From NCBI RefSeq assembly GCF_014207845.1, contig NZ_JACHLC010000001.1, positions 248,001-312,000 on the forward strand: 64,000 bases of DNA, given 5' to 3'. A model generated the notes under the pieces. It saw only the letters and a list, made by a program, of their open reading frames with translations. It was not told where the DNA came from and made no database searches. The position numbers and the translations under genes were made by a program. Below, piece by piece: positions 62,382 through 64,000 of the stretch (within the stretch, counting starts at the first letter, position 1; every line of letters begins with the position of its first letter). The stretch comes from Chryseobacterium shigense (GTDB taxonomy: Bacteria > Bacteroidota > Bacteroidia > Flavobacteriales > Weeksellaceae).

Positions 62382-62412
62382 TGGCTTAATGATCTTAAGC
62401 CAGTTTTTGTTT
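62382..62412 (+). terminator. Intrinsic terminator of the LytS/LytTR operon
   Basis: Perfect 8-bp stem (tggcttaa / ttaagcca) followed by GTTTTTGTTT. Confidence 0.65.
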
Positions 62413-62426
62413 AGTGTAATTCAGGA

Positions 62427-62461
62427 AAAACCCTCTGAAATTATTAATTTCAGAGGGTTTT
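62427..62461. terminator. Bidirectional intrinsic terminator
   Basis: Perfect 16-bp stem with a 3-nt loop (aaaaccctctgaaatt / aatttcagagggtttt), between the LytTR regulator and lgt. Confidence 0.85.
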
Positions 62462-62478
62462 AATATTATTTTTTAGTG

Positions 62479-63315
62479 TCAGGAAACTTTTATTTCCCTT
62501 TTGTCCCGGATACTTTTAATAATAAAGAACAGTCCCAGGAATAAAAACGGAATACTTAAGATCTGTCCCATGTTCAGGCTCATTCCCTGTTCAAAATCAA
62601 CCTGGTCTACTTTTATAAATTCAACAAAAAAACGGACAATGAAGATCAGCAAAGTGGTAATCCCGAAATAAAAACCTTTTCCGGCTTTGAAGATATTTTT
62701 CTTATAAATAGAATATACCAGAAAGAAAATGATCAGATAAGAGATTGCCTCATATAGTTGGGCCGGATGTCTTGGAATATCGTCAACATGCCTGAATATA
62801 AATGCCCACGGAGCATCAGAAGGTGTTCCTATGATTTCAGAATTCATCAGATTGCCCAGCCTGATAAATGCTCCTGCCAAAGGTGTTGCAATAGCGATAA
62901 CGTCCAGAACAGTCATGAATTTAATAGAGAATTTTCTGGCATAGATCAGAAGCATGATAATGAGCCCGATTCCGCCACCGTGGCTTGCCAGGCCCGCATA
63001 CCCTGAAAAATGATAGGCTCCGTCTGGCCCTTTCTGAATGGGAAGGAGTATTTCAATAGGATGCTGGGAATAATATTCAAAATCATAAAAAAGACAATGC
63101 CCCAATCTTGCACCCACTAAAATCCCAATGAAGGCATAAGAGAAAAGAGCTTCATGAGCCTGACTGCTCAGATTTTCTTTTTTATAAATAGATTTTAAGA
63201 TCGTGTAGCATAAAACCAGACCGGCAAGAAACAACATTCCGTAATATTTCAGGGGAAACCCGGCAATATTGAAAATTTCAGGACTTACGTCCCAGTTAAC
63301 ATATAATAAGTTCAT
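62479..63315 (-). CDS. lgt: Prolipoprotein diacylglyceryl transferase
   Basis: The 278-residue inner-membrane enzyme has about seven helices. It transfers diacylglycerol from phosphatidylglycerol to the lipobox cysteine of lipoproteins; many substrates are encoded in this window. Landmarks are FPLKYYGMLFLAGL, YAFIGILVGARLGHCLFYDFEYY, YAGLASHGGGIGLI, and the Lgt signature region GAFIRLGNLMNSEIIG. A -7 box (TATATTTG on the minus strand, 63354-63347) lies 31 nt upstream. Confidence 0.96.
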   Translation of the reverse strand: MNLLYVNWDVSPEIFNIAGFPLKYYGMLFLAGLVLCYTILKSIYKKENLSSQAHEALFSYAFIGILVGARLGHCLFYDFEYYSQHPIEILLPIQKGPDGAYHFSGYAGLASHGGGIGLIIMLLIYARKFSIKFMTVLDVIAIATPLAGAFIRLGNLMNSEIIGTPSDAPWAFIFRHVDDIPRHPAQLYEAISYLIIFFLVYSIYKKNIFKAGKGFYFGITTLLIFIVRFFVEFIKVDQVDFEQGMSLNMGQILSIPFLFLGLFFIIKSIRDKREIKVS

Positions 63316-63346
63316 TGAAGATAATTAATCGAATTATTTTTTCAGG

Positions 63347-63354
63347 CAAATATA
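63347..63354 (-). promoter_or_regulatory. -7 promoter box of lgt
   Basis: TATATTTG on the minus strand, 31 nt before the lgt start; no TTG at the usual spacing. Confidence 0.4.
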
Positions 63355-63529
63355 GCGGGATATAGCCGTTTTTAAGGAACAGAAGTGAAACTTTAGGATA
63401 TTTTAAGGGAATATATCATGTTTTGACATAATTTTCATTTTAAATCTGAATAAGGATAATGTGATAACTTTCGTAAATTGGGATAATTTTGTTCTGTACA
63501 ATTTTCCCGGAACAGTAATATGAAACATT

Positions 63530-64000
63530 ATGCAAACAATACTAGGCGCCAACGGACAGATTGGTGAAGAATTGGCAAGAGAACTTAAACGGAACTATAC
63601 ATCAGATATCAGGATAGTCAGCAGGAATGCTGCAAAAGTGAATGCTACGGATACTGTATTTTCAGCAGACCTTTCGGACAGGGAGAAGGCGATTGAGGCT
63701 GTAAAAGGGAGCGAAGTAGCTTATTTTACCTTAGGATTACCCATGAATTCGGATGTATGGGAGAAACGGTTTTCAGTAATTTTAAGGAATGTAATTGATG
63801 CCTGTAAGATCAACGGAACGAAGCTTGTGTTTTTTGACAATACTTATATGTATCCTCAGAACAGTACGGTTCTTACGGAACAAACTGCTTTTTCGCCTGT
63901 CGGAAGAAAGGGAAGGGTGAGACAGGAAATGGCAGATATGCTCCTGAAAGAAATGAAAACAGGACAACTGGAAGCCGTCATTTGCCGTGCCCCTGAATTC
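63530..64000 (+). CDS. NAD(P)-binding Rossmann-fold epimerase/dehydratase-like protein (3' end outside window)
   Basis: The frame from ATG 63530 stays open to the window edge (157 codons). The N-terminus TILGANGQIGEELARELKRN has the G-x-x-G-x-x-G-like nucleotide loop of extended short-chain dehydrogenases. VFSADLSDREKAIEAVKGSEVAYFTLGL and the active-site region FFDNTYMYPQ (Y-x3-K expected; here NTYMYP) follow. Related proteins act on nucleotide sugars or small carbonyls. It is divergent from lgt. The substrate is not readable. Confidence 0.75.
   Translation, partial: MQTILGANGQIGEELARELKRNYTSDIRIVSRNAAKVNATDTVFSADLSDREKAIEAVKGSEVAYFTLGLPMNSDVWEKRFSVILRNVIDACKINGTKLVFFDNTYMYPQNSTVLTEQTAFSPVGRKGRVRQEMADMLLKEMKTGQLEAVICRAPEF

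Noticed and set aside
1..64000. tRNA, rRNA, CRISPR arrays, insertion sequences, integrases
   Set aside because: I looked through the intergenic stretches and saw no cloverleaf-like segment, regularly spaced repeats, transposase or attachment-site duplication.

Overview
The window looks like a chromosomal segment from a Chryseobacterium-type member of the Flavobacteriales (Weeksellaceae). The evidence is AT-rich intergenic DNA, Bacteroidota-type promoters (TTG, about 19 nt, TAnnTTTG), gldD, the Bacteroidota forms of the type VI secretion (T6SS) genes tssB and tssC, lipoproteins with Bacteroidota-style lipoboxes, and secreted proteins whose mature ends start (Q)VG(I/V)NT. It is not a plasmid or phage. 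I saw no tRNA, rRNA, CRISPR array or transposase.

Region 1 (1-10.3 kb) is an AT-rich T6SS cargo island, all on the + strand. It starts inside the 3' end of a VgrG spike gene. It continues with an L,D-transpeptidase-like effector and an overlapping lipoprotein, a short lipoprotein remnant, a lipase-like effector with a membrane-anchored partner, a conserved protein of unknown role, a LysM plus PAAR-like (DUF4280) tip protein, and a 1160-residue effector with Ig-like repeats, a transglycosylase-like domain and a C-terminal LAS-type metallopeptidase-like motif. Two lipoproteins follow the large effector. The three effectors point at the cell envelope, and their neighbours carry export signals or membrane anchors as expected of immunity proteins.

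Region 2 (10.4-31 kb) holds an acetyltransferase, secreted proteins, a membrane-bound LuxR-type regulator, an L,D-transpeptidase lipoprotein, an aspartyl protease with a PDZ domain, an esterase, a TPR histidine kinase with a NarL-type regulator, tyrS, an ECF sigma factor, lipA, an AraC regulator, an MFS exporter, a SpoIIAA-like protein, an FAD oxidoreductase and a Crp-type regulator.

Region 3 (30.6-37.2 kb) looks like one regulon. A LytS/LytTR two-component pair lies beside a SIMPL-domain gene and a MuiA-VWA operon. Three upstream regions each carry a direct repeat of ACTTGGTGAA with exactly 21-bp periodicity, 27-28 nt from a -7 box. This is the geometry expected of LytTR operators and is the most striking regulatory signal here.

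Region 4 (37.2-64 kb) contains a lipocalin, cinA, two tandem M13 metallopeptidases, an isolated tssB-tssC sheath operon about 34 kb from the cargo island, mutY, gldD, a PfkB kinase, a SurA-like isomerase, an FMN oxidoreductase, hydrolases, an HD protein, a rhodanese, queG, a DUF2459 protein beside a second type of L,D-transpeptidase, a cold-shock protein, a DoxX-like protein, a second LytS/LytTR pair, lgt and the start of a Rossmann-fold dehydrogenase cut by the window edge. Several genes have their -7 box almost touching the start codon, which suggests leaderless messages.
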